From the NCBI GenBank assembly GCA_012960535.1, contig DUBB01000051.1, positions 62,001 to 126,000 of the forward strand: DNA of 64,000 nt, read 5' to 3'. Positions 45,053 through 53,416 of this stretch are shown here, one piece after another (position 1 is the first letter of the stretch; the number at the start of each line of letters is the position of its first letter). The notes beneath the pieces are model-generated. The model did no database searches. It was not told the DNA's origin and saw only the letters and a list, made by a program, of their open reading frames with translations. The position numbers and the translations under genes were made by a program. The stretch is from Gammaproteobacteria bacterium. GTDB lineage: Bacteria; Pseudomonadota; Gammaproteobacteria; Pseudomonadales; Azotimanducaceae.

Positions 45053-45618
45053 GCAATAAGCACACTCGTCGTGCCCGACTCAAACTAAACCGACCTTCCC
45101 TGCGAGAACGTGCGCGACCGCCGAAACAACGAACACCCATGGGTCAGACATTCACCTCCGCCAACTACTCGGGTGTGCTCGTCATGCAGCACTGCCAGCA
45201 ATGTGAGGTTGTTCAATATCCACCCAGAGAAATCTGCCAGAATTGTCTGGGCGATGAGCTGATCTGGCGAGAAACCAGCACGGCAGGGTACCTTCTCAGC
45301 CGCATCGAACTACATCATAGCCTTTGGGAGTACTTCAAGCGCAGACTCATTGATAAGCCCTGGCCCATCGCGACCGTGAGGCTGGAAAACAGCACGACTG
45401 TATTCTCTCATCTCTATCTAGCAAGCTTCGGCGACCTACCGCTGGAAGCTATTAGAAAGGGAACTGCCGTGCAGGTTTTCAGTCACTCCGATAGCTCACT
45501 TAATTCGGTTTTGATTGCCGTCAGTGCACAATGTGATATCAGCCAGATCAAGGATCGAGCCGCTATCGCCAAAACCATGGGCCTGACCACTGCAGCCGAA
45601 AGGCCAGGAGGCATCTAA
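45049..45618 (+). CDS. DUF35 OB-fold/zinc-ribbon protein, partner of the thiolase-like enzyme
   Basis: 189 aa. Basic N-terminal tail (1-35), then a rubredoxin-like zinc ribbon CQQC (about 49-52) and CQNCLG (about 65-70), followed by the acyl-CoA-associated OB fold (about 75-165). The family is the obligate partner of Ltp2-type aldolases and many SCP-x thiolases. Start overlaps the thiolase-like stop (ATGA), and its own stop overlaps the SDR start (TAATG), so all three are translationally coupled. Confidence 0.88.
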   Translation: MSNKHTRRARLKLNRPSLRERARPPKQRTPMGQTFTSANYSGVLVMQHCQQCEVVQYPPREICQNCLGDELIWRETSTAGYLLSRIELHHSLWEYFKRRLIDKPWPIATVRLENSTTVFSHLYLASFGDLPLEAIRKGTAVQVFSHSDSSLNSVLIAVSAQCDISQIKDRAAIAKTMGLTTAAERPGGI

Positions 45619-46367
45619 TGCAAGGATCTCACCAGCAAGGATCTCACCACACCATTGTGGTAACCGGCGGCAGTACGGGTATCGGCCGCTCCATCTGCGA
45701 GCATCTGCTAGCGGAAGGTTATGCCGTGCTTAATCTGGCACGCCGCGCCGCTACTATCGATCACGCAGACTTTACCAACATCGAGGTCGATCTAAGCGAT
45801 CGAATGGCAACCGATGACACAGCCAAAAAATTGGCAGAACAATACAAGATTACAGGCCTGGTTCACAACGCCGGGCTGATTCGCGCTAATTTGCTGGAAG
45901 ACGTTCAACTGGAAGACCTTGATTATCTGAACCAGGTCCATATTGGCGCCGCTATCTCTCTCAGCCAGGCATTCCTACCCACCATGAAACTCGAAGGTTT
46001 CGGTCGTATTATCCTGATTGGTTCTAGGGCCGCGCTGGGTCTAAAGACCCGGACCAGCTATTCGGCAACCAAAGCAGGCATGATCGCACTCACTCGTACC
46101 TGGGCTCTGGAATTGGGAGATGCGGGTATCACCGTCAATACTGTGGCGCCCGGACCCATTGCCGCAACAGAAATGTTTCACCAGGTAGTCCCTGAAAATA
46201 GCCCGAAAATGCAGGAAATAGCAGACAGTATTCCAGTACAGCGGCTGGGTCTTCCCGATGATGTGGCCCGCGCCGTGTGTTTTTTTAACCGGCCAGAAAA
46301 CAGCTTCATCACCGGCCAGACGCTCATGGTCTGCGGCGGTGCCAGCCTTGGTTCCATTGCCTTATAA
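45618..46367 (+). CDS. Short-chain dehydrogenase/reductase
   Basis: 249 aa, classical SDR: TGGSTGIGRS (about 16-25), HNAG (about 86-89), catalytic Ser in LIGSRAALG, and SYSATKAG (about 147-154). The N-terminus contains a duplicated codon block (GGATCTCACCA at two places, residues 2-11). Coupled to the DUF35 gene. It may oxidise or reduce a hydroxy/keto group of the oxygenated ring or side chain. It could also serve as the dihydrodiol dehydrogenase of the Rieske oxygenase 26 nt downstream. Confidence 0.87.
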   Translation: MQGSHQQGSHHTIVVTGGSTGIGRSICEHLLAEGYAVLNLARRAATIDHADFTNIEVDLSDRMATDDTAKKLAEQYKITGLVHNAGLIRANLLEDVQLEDLDYLNQVHIGAAISLSQAFLPTMKLEGFGRIILIGSRAALGLKTRTSYSATKAGMIALTRTWALELGDAGITVNTVAPGPIAATEMFHQVVPENSPKMQEIADSIPVQRLGLPDDVARAVCFFNRPENSFITGQTLMVCGGASLGSIAL

Positions 46368-46393
46368 CCCCTTTGAAAACGCCAGGAGTCATC

Positions 46394-47713
46394 GTGAATA
46401 CAACCTTCGATCAAGCTGCGTTAGAACAACTGGTACAACCTACTCGAATCAATAAACAAGTTTATATCAACCCGGAAATATTCGAACTTGAAATGGACCG
46501 TATCTGGGGTCAGGCCTGGATATTTATTGGCCATGAATCCCAGGTTCGCAAAACAGGAGACTATTTCACCACCAACATCAACCACAAAGTTCCCGTCGTC
46601 ATGGTCAGGGACAAGAACGGCAAAGTACAGGTTCTACACAACCGCTGCGCGCATAAAGGCGCCAAAATCGTGACTTCCCGCAGCGGTAATGCGCCAGGCG
46701 CATTTCGGTGCCCTTATCATGGCTGGACATTCAGCCATGATGGCAATTTACTGAAGATTCCTAATGAATCCGGTTATGAAAATACCGGCTTCGACCTTAA
46801 TGATTCCTGTAATAATCTGCAGCCAGTGGCCCAGGACAATTACAAAGGCTTTATATTTGCCACCCTCTCCAGTCAAGCGCCAGACTTGAAAACCTGGCTG
46901 GGCGGCACCACTGATTGTTTTGATAATCTATGTGATCGCGCCCCTGAAGGAGAAGTCGAAGTGGCCGGCGGCGTACTGCGCTATGAACACGACTGCAACT
47001 GGAAATTCATTCTTGAAAACCTGAACGACACCATGCACCCCATGGTCGTCCACCAGTCTGTGGTGCAATCAGCCCAGGCATACATCTCATCGCTTGATAC
47101 CGATGACATCAAGCAAAAAGCCGAAGCACAAATCATTCTTCCTTTTGGCGCATCTTTTGAGAATTTCGAAGAATCTGGCATTACCGGGTTTCGTTACGGC
47201 CACCATTACGATGGTGGTAAAACCAGCATCCACGCAGACTACAGTGTTATGCCTGAATATCACCAGGCCATGATCGATCGCTATGGTGCGCAGCGCACAC
47301 AGGAAATCTATGCCTTTAATACCCACAATACACTGCTTTATCCATCGCTAACCATAAAATGTGCCGTCCAGAATATCCGCGTCATTCGACCGGTTGCTGT
47401 CGATAAATTCATTGTCGAGACCTGGTCATTTCGACTCAAGGGTGCCCCCGATGAGATGCTACAGCGCACCCTGCTCTATTCCAGACTGATTAATTCATCT
47501 GCTTCCATGGTAGGTCCGGATGATCTGGAGGTGTACCGCAGGATGCAGGAAGGCCTGGCGTCAAATGCTTCCCAGTGGGTTGAAATGCATCGACAGTATG
47601 GCCGCGATCAACAGCTTAAGGATCGCGTCCGCGGCGGTGGCACCAGCGACCTGGACGTTCGCACCCAGTACCAGGCCTGGCGATATTATATGCTGGGGGA
47701 GGATTACGCATGA
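46394..47713 (+). CDS. Rieske non-heme iron oxygenase, large (alpha) subunit
   Basis: 439 aa from a GTG at 46394, chosen because AGGAG sits 5 nt before it; the frame extends 7 codons upstream to a TTG. Rieske cluster ligands NRCAHKG (about 84-90) and CPYHGWTF (about 105-112). Mononuclear iron region with NLNDTMHPMVVHQS (about 211-224), giving the bridging Asp and the two His. A ring-hydroxylating dioxygenase of the benzoate/anthranilate/IadD class. It would start the pathway by oxygenating an aromatic ring. No ferredoxin or reductase gene lies beside it. Confidence 0.92.
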   Translation: MNTTFDQAALEQLVQPTRINKQVYINPEIFELEMDRIWGQAWIFIGHESQVRKTGDYFTTNINHKVPVVMVRDKNGKVQVLHNRCAHKGAKIVTSRSGNAPGAFRCPYHGWTFSHDGNLLKIPNESGYENTGFDLNDSCNNLQPVAQDNYKGFIFATLSSQAPDLKTWLGGTTDCFDNLCDRAPEGEVEVAGGVLRYEHDCNWKFILENLNDTMHPMVVHQSVVQSAQAYISSLDTDDIKQKAEAQIILPFGASFENFEESGITGFRYGHHYDGGKTSIHADYSVMPEYHQAMIDRYGAQRTQEIYAFNTHNTLLYPSLTIKCAVQNIRVIRPVAVDKFIVETWSFRLKGAPDEMLQRTLLYSRLINSSASMVGPDDLEVYRRMQEGLASNASQWVEMHRQYGRDQQLKDRVRGGGTSDLDVRTQYQAWRYYMLGEDYA

Positions 47714-48189
47714 ACCAAGCACCGCTGGAAAGTATAGAAGCGTTCCTGTACCGGGAGGCATCCTATCTAGATCAACCTGACCTTGAAAGCTGGATTCAAC
47801 TGTTCACCGACGATGGCACCTACTGGATGCCGGCGATGCAGGATCAGCCTGATCCCCTGAACCATATTTCACATTTCTACGATGATCGGGTCCTGATGGA
47901 GATTCGCAAACGCAATTTCATCCATCCCAGGGCTGCCTCACAAGAAGCTTCTGTGCGATGTTCCCACCTGATAGCCAATATTCGCCAGGCGGGAACAACC
48001 AAGGACGGCGAACTGATAGTCCACTCTAACTTCCACGTTGTCATGTGGTATCGAGAAGAACAAAGAGTCTATGCGGGTACTTACCAGCATCATCTGCAAA
48101 CCAGTGATTCAGGGTTTTTGATCAAACACAAGAAAGTCCAACTGATCAATCCAGAAGCAGCCCAAAAATCCATCATCATTTATCTCTAA
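47710..48189 (+). CDS. Aromatic-ring-hydroxylating dioxygenase, small (beta) subunit
   Basis: 159 aa, NTF2-like fold of dioxygenase beta subunits: IEAFLYREASYLDQPDLESW (about 9-28), then LFTDDGTYWMPA and SHFYDDRVLMEIRKRN (about 54-69), and SVRCSHLIANI. It is structural in the alpha3beta3 hexamer. Start overlaps the alpha-subunit stop (ATGA). Last gene of the operon, followed by a long gap before nuoA. Confidence 0.91.
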   Translation: MNQAPLESIEAFLYREASYLDQPDLESWIQLFTDDGTYWMPAMQDQPDPLNHISHFYDDRVLMEIRKRNFIHPRAASQEASVRCSHLIANIRQAGTTKDGELIVHSNFHVVMWYREEQRVYAGTYQHHLQTSDSGFLIKHKKVQLINPEAAQKSIIIYL

Positions 48190-48747
48190 ACGAGGGGTCA
48201 GCCTATTGCACCATGTTCACTCATGTTCACTCAAGCGCTTTGCAGGCACACTGTGTCTGATGCAGTCGCCTGCAATAACAATCTTTTTGAAAGCGGTGTT
48301 AACCTACCAGTGCAGACCCCTGGCGCCGCTCAGCTGATCACTACGCAGTGAAAATAATATTCGTCCCAGCGCCAGGGCCAGCCGCAAATCAGTAATCCCC
48401 TGTTACCCAAAATACATCAAAGGGCAGTCCACTAAAAGCAAGCCGGCTGCCAACCTTCTGATCCGGGCATGATCCGGGTAAAAGCCCGACAATGTTACAC
48501 CCTAAAGCGTACTTTTGACGCTGTTAAGCTTGCGCCTCAGAGCCCATTTAGTGTAGATTGCGTATCTGAAATTCGGCCTCGTTTTTCCGCGCGATGGAAA
48601 AGACCTACTTTGCCGATTCCTAGCACCCTTCATGAAGAGGTAGCGTGGCCATAAACCGACCCGTAAACAACCTTATCCTTCTGCTAGACATGCAGTCTGA
48701 GGCATTCAGGAGTACCCAATTGGCAGAGCCAATATTGGCGGTGATGT
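48190..48747. other. Long intergenic region upstream of nuoA
   Basis: 558 nt without a convincing gene. It contains a perfect 9-bp inverted repeat CCCTGGCGC/GCGCCAGGG (48318-48326 and 48369-48377, 42-nt spacer), the direct repeat CATGTTCACT (about 48212-48232) and GATCCGGG repeated near 48460-48478. A possible nuo promoter is TTGCGC, 18 nt, TAGATT near 48530. Just before nuoA lie TTGGC-AGA-GCCAA and the palindrome GCCAATATTGGC. Confidence 0.5.
48720..48739 (+). promoter_or_regulatory. Overlapping hairpins before nuoA
   Basis: GCCAA (48728-48732) can pair with TTGGC on its left (48720-48724, 3-nt loop) or, as part of the 12-bp palindrome GCCAATATTGGC (48728-48739), with TTGGC on its right. 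The second form ends 8 nt before the GTG of nuoA and could mask its ribosome site. The stems are short, so this is tentative. Confidence 0.3.
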
Positions 48748-49164
48748 GTGGCTGAACCTTCGCTCTGGCCCCTTGCTCTTTATTTTGCGTCAGTTGTCAT
48801 CATGGTGGTGGCGATCCTGATTTTGTCCTCCGTAATAGGAGAAAAATCTCCCATGAAACGCGCCACAGGAGAACCCTTCGAATCAGGGGTTGTCCACATT
48901 GGCTCCGCGCAAAACCCAGTTTCAGTTGAATTTTTCCTGGTTGCCATGTTTTTCGTTATTTTTGATCTGGAAACAGTATTCATTTTTGCCTGGGCTGTCG
49001 CATTCCACGAACTGGGCGTTTTTGGTTATCTGGCGATATCATTTTTTATTTTTATCCTGGTGGTAGCGCTGATCTATGAATGGAAATCCGGCGCTCTGGA
49101 CTGGGGTAAAAAAACCCGGACAAACCCACCTCCAAGCTACCAGCTTGAACGCGTACAGGACTGA
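48748..49164 (+). CDS. nuoA: NADH-quinone oxidoreductase subunit A
   Basis: 138 aa; GTG start. Three membrane helices with the conserved middle part [20 protein letters not shown] (about 43-62) and [15 protein letters not shown] (about 70-84), which forms the ubiquinone-site loop of complex I. First gene of the 13-gene nuo operon; the C-terminal tail is hydrophilic. Followed by nuoB after 2 nt. Confidence 0.97.
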   Translation: MAEPSLWPLALYFASVVIMVVAILILSSVIGEKSPMKRATGEPFESGVVHIGSAQNPVSVEFFLVAMFFVIFDLETVFIFAWAVAFHELGVFGYLAISFFIFILVVALIYEWKSGALDWGKKTRTNPPPSYQLERVQD

Positions 49165-49166
49165 TC

Positions 49167-49805
49167 ATGGAATGGAGTATCAGCAAGGCCGACGAAACCA
49201 TACCGCTAACTGATGTTGATAGTGCTATCGACGAGCATCTAAAGCGAAACCTGGTGATGACTAACCTCGAAGACATGCTGGCGTGGGGAAGAAAGCACTC
49301 AATCTGGCCTTTTAACTTTGGCCTTTCCTGCTGTTACGTGGAGATGGCCACTGCCTTGACAAGCCGCTATGACGCATCTCGATTCGGCGCAGAAGTCATC
49401 AGAGGCTCCCCCCGCCAGGCAGATATGATTGTCATCTCCGGCACTTGTTTCCTGAAAATGGCACCGGTGGTGCAACGTCTGTATGAGCAACTGCTTGAGC
49501 CGAAATGGGTCATCTCAATGGGTTCCTGTGCTAATTCCGGGGGCATGTACGACATCTACAGTGTGGTTCAAGGCGTTGATAAGTTCCTGCCTGTAGACGT
49601 CTATGTACCAGGTTGTCCGCCTCGGCCTGATGCCTTTCTACAAGGTTTGATGATGCTGCAGGATTCTGTTGGCAAGGAAAGACGACCGCTGAGCTGGACC
49701 ATTGGTGATCAACAAGTAATCAAACCAGACAAAATCAGCCAACGAGATCAATTGACCGAGTCGCGCATGCAGGCGACCGATCTAAGAAAGCCCGATACTG
49801 TTTAA
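49167..49805 (+). CDS. nuoB: NADH-quinone oxidoreductase subunit B
   Basis: 212 aa. Ligands of iron-sulfur cluster N2 are visible: tandem Cys in GLSCCYVEM (about 52-60), Cys in SGTCFLKM (about 91-98), and [10 protein letters not shown] (about 148-157) after [11 protein letters not shown]. It passes electrons to quinone at the junction with NuoD and NuoH. Ribosome site AGGA before the ATG. The about 40-residue tail beyond the core domain is variable in the family. Confidence 0.97.
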   Translation: MEWSISKADETIPLTDVDSAIDEHLKRNLVMTNLEDMLAWGRKHSIWPFNFGLSCCYVEMATALTSRYDASRFGAEVIRGSPRQADMIVISGTCFLKMAPVVQRLYEQLLEPKWVISMGSCANSGGMYDIYSVVQGVDKFLPVDVYVPGCPPRPDAFLQGLMMLQDSVGKERRPLSWTIGDQQVIKPDKISQRDQLTESRMQATDLRKPDTV

Positions 49806-49822
49806 GCTTTAAGGGGAAGTAA

Positions 49823-51577
49823 ATGTCCGCAGTCGCGGCACCAACTGTAGATGCAGATATTGAAAAAATGTTAGCGGAAGCTTTTCCACAGTCGAGCTTC
49901 GTTTTTCAAGCAACCATCGATCAGATTCCGACCTACTGGATTTCACGATCAAACAGTAAAGAAATATTGTCTTTCCTGAAAACGAAATACGAAATGCTGT
50001 TTGACCTGTCGGCCATTGATGAGCGCATGCGCACCCACAGAGAAGGCATGCCAGCAAGCGATTTTACGGTCATCTATCACTTAATGTCCCTGACTCATCG
50101 TCGGGATATACGACTGAAAATTGCATTAACAGAAGCCGACCTGAATGTGGCCAGCATTCATCAGGTGTATCCCAACGCAAACTGGTACGAACGAGAAGTA
50201 TGGGACATGTTCGGCGTTACCTTCACCGGTCATCCCAATCTTTTCCGGATTCTATTGCCGTCTACCTGGGAAGGACATGCCCTGCGCAAGGATCATCCTG
50301 CACGAGCAACCGAGATGCCACCGTTTCGCATGGACCATGCGCTACAGGACAAAGAACAGGAAGCACTGCGATTTAAGCCTGAACAGTGGGGCATGAAACG
50401 CAAGCACGGCAAAACCGAATTCATGTTTCTCAACCTGGGACCCAATCATCCATCCGTGCATGGTGTATTCAGGATCGTTCTGCAGCTCGATGGAGAATTG
50501 ATCGTGGACGCCGTCCCCGAGATCGGCTATCACCATCGCGGTGCGGAAAAGATGGCCGAGAGACAGACCTGGCACTCTTATATCCCTTATACCGACCGTA
50601 TAGATTACGTCGGTGGGGTCATGAATAACCTGCCCTATGTAATGGCGGTGGAAAAAATGGCCGGGATCACTGTCCCGGACAGAGCCAGAGTCATTAGAAT
50701 CATGATGGCGGAATTATTTCGCATCTCAAGCCATCTGGTTTTTTACGGCACCTTTGCCCAGGACGTTGGACAGATGTCTCCCGTCTTCTATATGTTTTCG
50801 GATCGAGAAAGGTTGTTAAGGATCGTTGAGGCCGTTACTGGCGGCCGGATGCATCCCGCCTGGTTTCGAATCGGAGGCGTCGCCCAGGATTTACCCGAAG
50901 GCTGGGAAGCCATGATCAAGGATTTCATCGACTGGATGCCGGCTCGACTCAAAGACTACGACAAGATGTCCATGGAAAACAGCATCTTGAAACAGAGAAC
51001 CCAGGGTATAGGGGCCTATACCAGTAGCGAAGCATTGGACTGGGGAGTAACCGGGCCCAACCTGAGAGCGACTGGTTTTGACTTTGATATGCGCCGCGAT
51101 CGGCCCTACGGCGGTTACGACCAATTCGATTTTGAAGTCCCGGTATTCCAGAACGGAGACTGTTATGATCGAGCGCAAGTTCGAGTTGCCGAGATCAGAG
51201 AAAGTCTCAAAATCATCGAACAATGCCTGCACAATATGCCCGCTGGCCCTTATAAGGCAGACCACCCGCTAACGACGCCGCCACCCAAAGAACGTACCAT
51301 GTACGATATAGAAACCCTTATTCACCACTTTCTTAATGTCAGTTGGGGTCCTGTCATTCCAGCCGGCGAGTGCACGATGACCATCGAGGCCACAAAAGGC
51401 CTGAACGCTTATGCCCTGACCAGTGATGGTGGCACCAATTCATACAGAACAAGAATTAGAACGCCGTCTTTTCCACACTTGCAGCAAATCCCACTAATCA
51501 GTAATGGGTTAATGATTGCGGATCTTATTGCCATTATTGCCAGTATCGATTTTGTCATGGCGGACGTAGATCGGTAG
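49823..51577 (+). CDS. nuoCD: NADH-quinone oxidoreductase fused subunits C and D
   Basis: 584 aa, a single chain joining the 30-kDa-type C domain (about 1-185; [20 protein letters not shown] near 113-132) to the 49-kDa-type D domain (about 200-584; [26 protein letters not shown], then the quinone-site region). The fusion is typical of gammaproteobacteria, which supports the taxonomic guess. The C-terminus is DFVMADVDR as in intact NuoD, so the gene is complete. 64 nt precede nuoE. Confidence 0.97.
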   Translation: MSAVAAPTVDADIEKMLAEAFPQSSFVFQATIDQIPTYWISRSNSKEILSFLKTKYEMLFDLSAIDERMRTHREGMPASDFTVIYHLMSLTHRRDIRLKIALTEADLNVASIHQVYPNANWYEREVWDMFGVTFTGHPNLFRILLPSTWEGHALRKDHPARATEMPPFRMDHALQDKEQEALRFKPEQWGMKRKHGKTEFMFLNLGPNHPSVHGVFRIVLQLDGELIVDAVPEIGYHHRGAEKMAERQTWHSYIPYTDRIDYVGGVMNNLPYVMAVEKMAGITVPDRARVIRIMMAELFRISSHLVFYGTFAQDVGQMSPVFYMFSDRERLLRIVEAVTGGRMHPAWFRIGGVAQDLPEGWEAMIKDFIDWMPARLKDYDKMSMENSILKQRTQGIGAYTSSEALDWGVTGPNLRATGFDFDMRRDRPYGGYDQFDFEVPVFQNGDCYDRAQVRVAEIRESLKIIEQCLHNMPAGPYKADHPLTTPPPKERTMYDIETLIHHFLNVSWGPVIPAGECTMTIEATKGLNAYALTSDGGTNSYRTRIRTPSFPHLQQIPLISNGLMIADLIAIIASIDFVMADVDR

Positions 51578-51641
51578 GAGTTGCAATGCAATTAACGGGA
51601 AAAACTGGACTAATGGGTAACAACTATTTAAAGGGACTGAC

Positions 51642-52127
51642 ATGAATGTCGCCAAGAGTAACTTGATCAGTGCATTGTCGGAAGGCGAGACAGCAGAGAT
51701 TGAGGCGGAGATCACGCACTTACCAGACAGGAAATCGGCTGCCATAGATGCTTTAAAAATTGTGCAGCGTCATCGTGGCTGGATCTCAGACGAGAGCCTT
51801 TCCGCTATCGCCCGGTTGTTGGGCGTATCCAATGCTGAGCTCGACGGCATAGCAACATTTTACAACTTGATCTATCGGCAACCAGTAGGTGAGCAGGTAG
51901 TTCTGTTCTGCGACAGTGTCTCCTGCTGGATTATGGATGGCGATAAAATGTGTGCTGCCGTAAAAGCCCGCCTTGATATTGATTATGGCGAGACCACAGC
52001 AGACAACAAATATACGTTACTGCCGGTCACCTGTTTAGGCGCCTGTGATCACGCACCTGTCATGATGGTCGGTGATACCCTTCATTCAGATCTCACGACT
52101 GATAAAGTCGACGAGGTTTTCAAATGA
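51642..52127 (+). CDS. nuoE: NADH-quinone oxidoreductase subunit E
   Basis: 161 aa, thioredoxin-like [2Fe-2S] protein. Cluster N1a cysteines lie in CDSVSCWIMDG (about 88-98; the CxxxxC pair) and CLGACDHAP (about 130-138). Part of the NADH-oxidising head with NuoF and NuoG. Its stop overlaps the nuoF start (ATGA). Confidence 0.96.
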   Translation: MNVAKSNLISALSEGETAEIEAEITHLPDRKSAAIDALKIVQRHRGWISDESLSAIARLLGVSNAELDGIATFYNLIYRQPVGEQVVLFCDSVSCWIMDGDKMCAAVKARLDIDYGETTADNKYTLLPVTCLGACDHAPVMMVGDTLHSDLTTDKVDEVFK

Positions 52128-53416
52128 ACGAAACTCCTTTGACGCGTAACATCAATCCCGAAAAGGGACCCACTGACCTGATAGCCTATGAGGCCAATGG
52201 AGGCTATCAGGCCGTTCGCCAAAGCATCGGCAAAGTGGATCCAAAAGAAGTACTGAATACCATCAAGGAATCAAATCTGCGCGGTCGGGGCGGCGCCGGT
52301 TTTCCGACTGGAATGAAATGGAGTTTCGTGCCCGATGCCAGCGATTCAGGCCACCGCTATCTGGTAGCCAATGCAGATGAGATGGAACCCGGGACCTTCA
52401 AGGACCGATTGCTGATGGAATTTGACCCCCACCAGTTAGTTGAAGGTATGATCTTGTCGGCTTATACCATTTCTGCAGATACCGGATATATCTTCATTCG
52501 TCACGAGTATCATGCAGCTATTAAAAGGCTGCGCGAGGCCATCCAGACAGCTGAAGACAACAACTACCTAGGCAAGAACATACAGGGCAGCGAATTCAGC
52601 TTCAAGTTGCATGTCCATGTCAGTGCGGGTCGTTACATCTGCGGCGAAGAGACCGCCTTACTCAACTCCCTTGAAGGTAAACGAGCCATTCCCCGAGCGA
52701 AACCACCGTTTCCGCAGGTCAGTGGCCTATGGGGACGACCAACCATCGTCAACAACGTTGAGACTCTATGCAATATCCCTCACATCCTGGCCAACGGTGC
52801 AGACTGGTTCAAATCGCTTGGACTAGGCGATGATGCCGGCACGAAACTCTACGGCGCGTCTGGCAGAGTGAACAAACCGGGCTGCTGGGAACTTCCCATC
52901 GGCACAACGGGTAGAGAGATCATCGAGCAACATGCAGGCGGCATGATCAATGGCTATAAATTGAGAGGCTTCCTTCCTGGTGGTGCATCTACCGATTTCC
53001 TGATCGATGAACACCTCGATCTGCCTATGGACTACGATTCGATCATGAAGGCTGGCAGTCGAATGGGCACCGGCACCATGATCATCCTGGACGATAAGAC
53101 CTGTCCGGTTGGCATGGTGGCGAATCTGGAAAAATTCTTCGCTCGAGAATCCTGTGGCTTCTGTACCCCCTGTCGGGAGGGCCTGCCCTGGGTTAAGGAG
53201 CTGCTCGATGCCATTGAAGCCGGTGAGGGCCAGCCGGGTGATATTGAGACGCTGCAAAGACAAGCGCAATTTATTGGCGCCATCGGTAATACACACTGTG
53301 CCCACGCACCCGGGGCAATTGAACCGCTGACCAGTGGCCTGAAGTATTTCAGGGATGATTTTGAAGCACACATTAAAGATAAGAAATGCCGTTATACCCA
53401 GGAGCCAGGTCAATGA
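52124..53416 (+). CDS. nuoF: NADH-quinone oxidoreductase subunit F
   Basis: 430 aa. NADH/FMN-binding region GRGGAGFPTGMKWSF (about 53-67), ANADEMEPGTFKDR (about 84-97), ICGEETALLNSLEG (about 173-186) and cluster N3 ligands CGFCTPCREG (about 344-353) plus the fourth Cys in THCAHAPGA (about 388-396). Site of NADH oxidation in complex I. Ends in an ATGA overlap with nuoG. Confidence 0.97.
   Translation: MNETPLTRNINPEKGPTDLIAYEANGGYQAVRQSIGKVDPKEVLNTIKESNLRGRGGAGFPTGMKWSFVPDASDSGHRYLVANADEMEPGTFKDRLLMEFDPHQLVEGMILSAYTISADTGYIFIRHEYHAAIKRLREAIQTAEDNNYLGKNIQGSEFSFKLHVHVSAGRYICGEETALLNSLEGKRAIPRAKPPFPQVSGLWGRPTIVNNVETLCNIPHILANGADWFKSLGLGDDAGTKLYGASGRVNKPGCWELPIGTTGREIIEQHAGGMINGYKLRGFLPGGASTDFLIDEHLDLPMDYDSIMKAGSRMGTGTMIILDDKTCPVGMVANLEKFFARESCGFCTPCREGLPWVKELLDAIEAGEGQPGDIETLQRQAQFIGAIGNTHCAHAPGAIEPLTSGLKYFRDDFEAHIKDKKCRYTQEPGQ

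Noticed and set aside
46394..48189. Naming the Rieske subunits antAB, benAB or iadDE
   Set aside because: The motifs show only the family. Without alignment the substrate class cannot be separated, so no symbol is given.
48469..48654. 61-codon open frame upstream of nuoA
   Set aside because: No ribosome site, composition unlike the neighbouring proteins, no recognisable motif.
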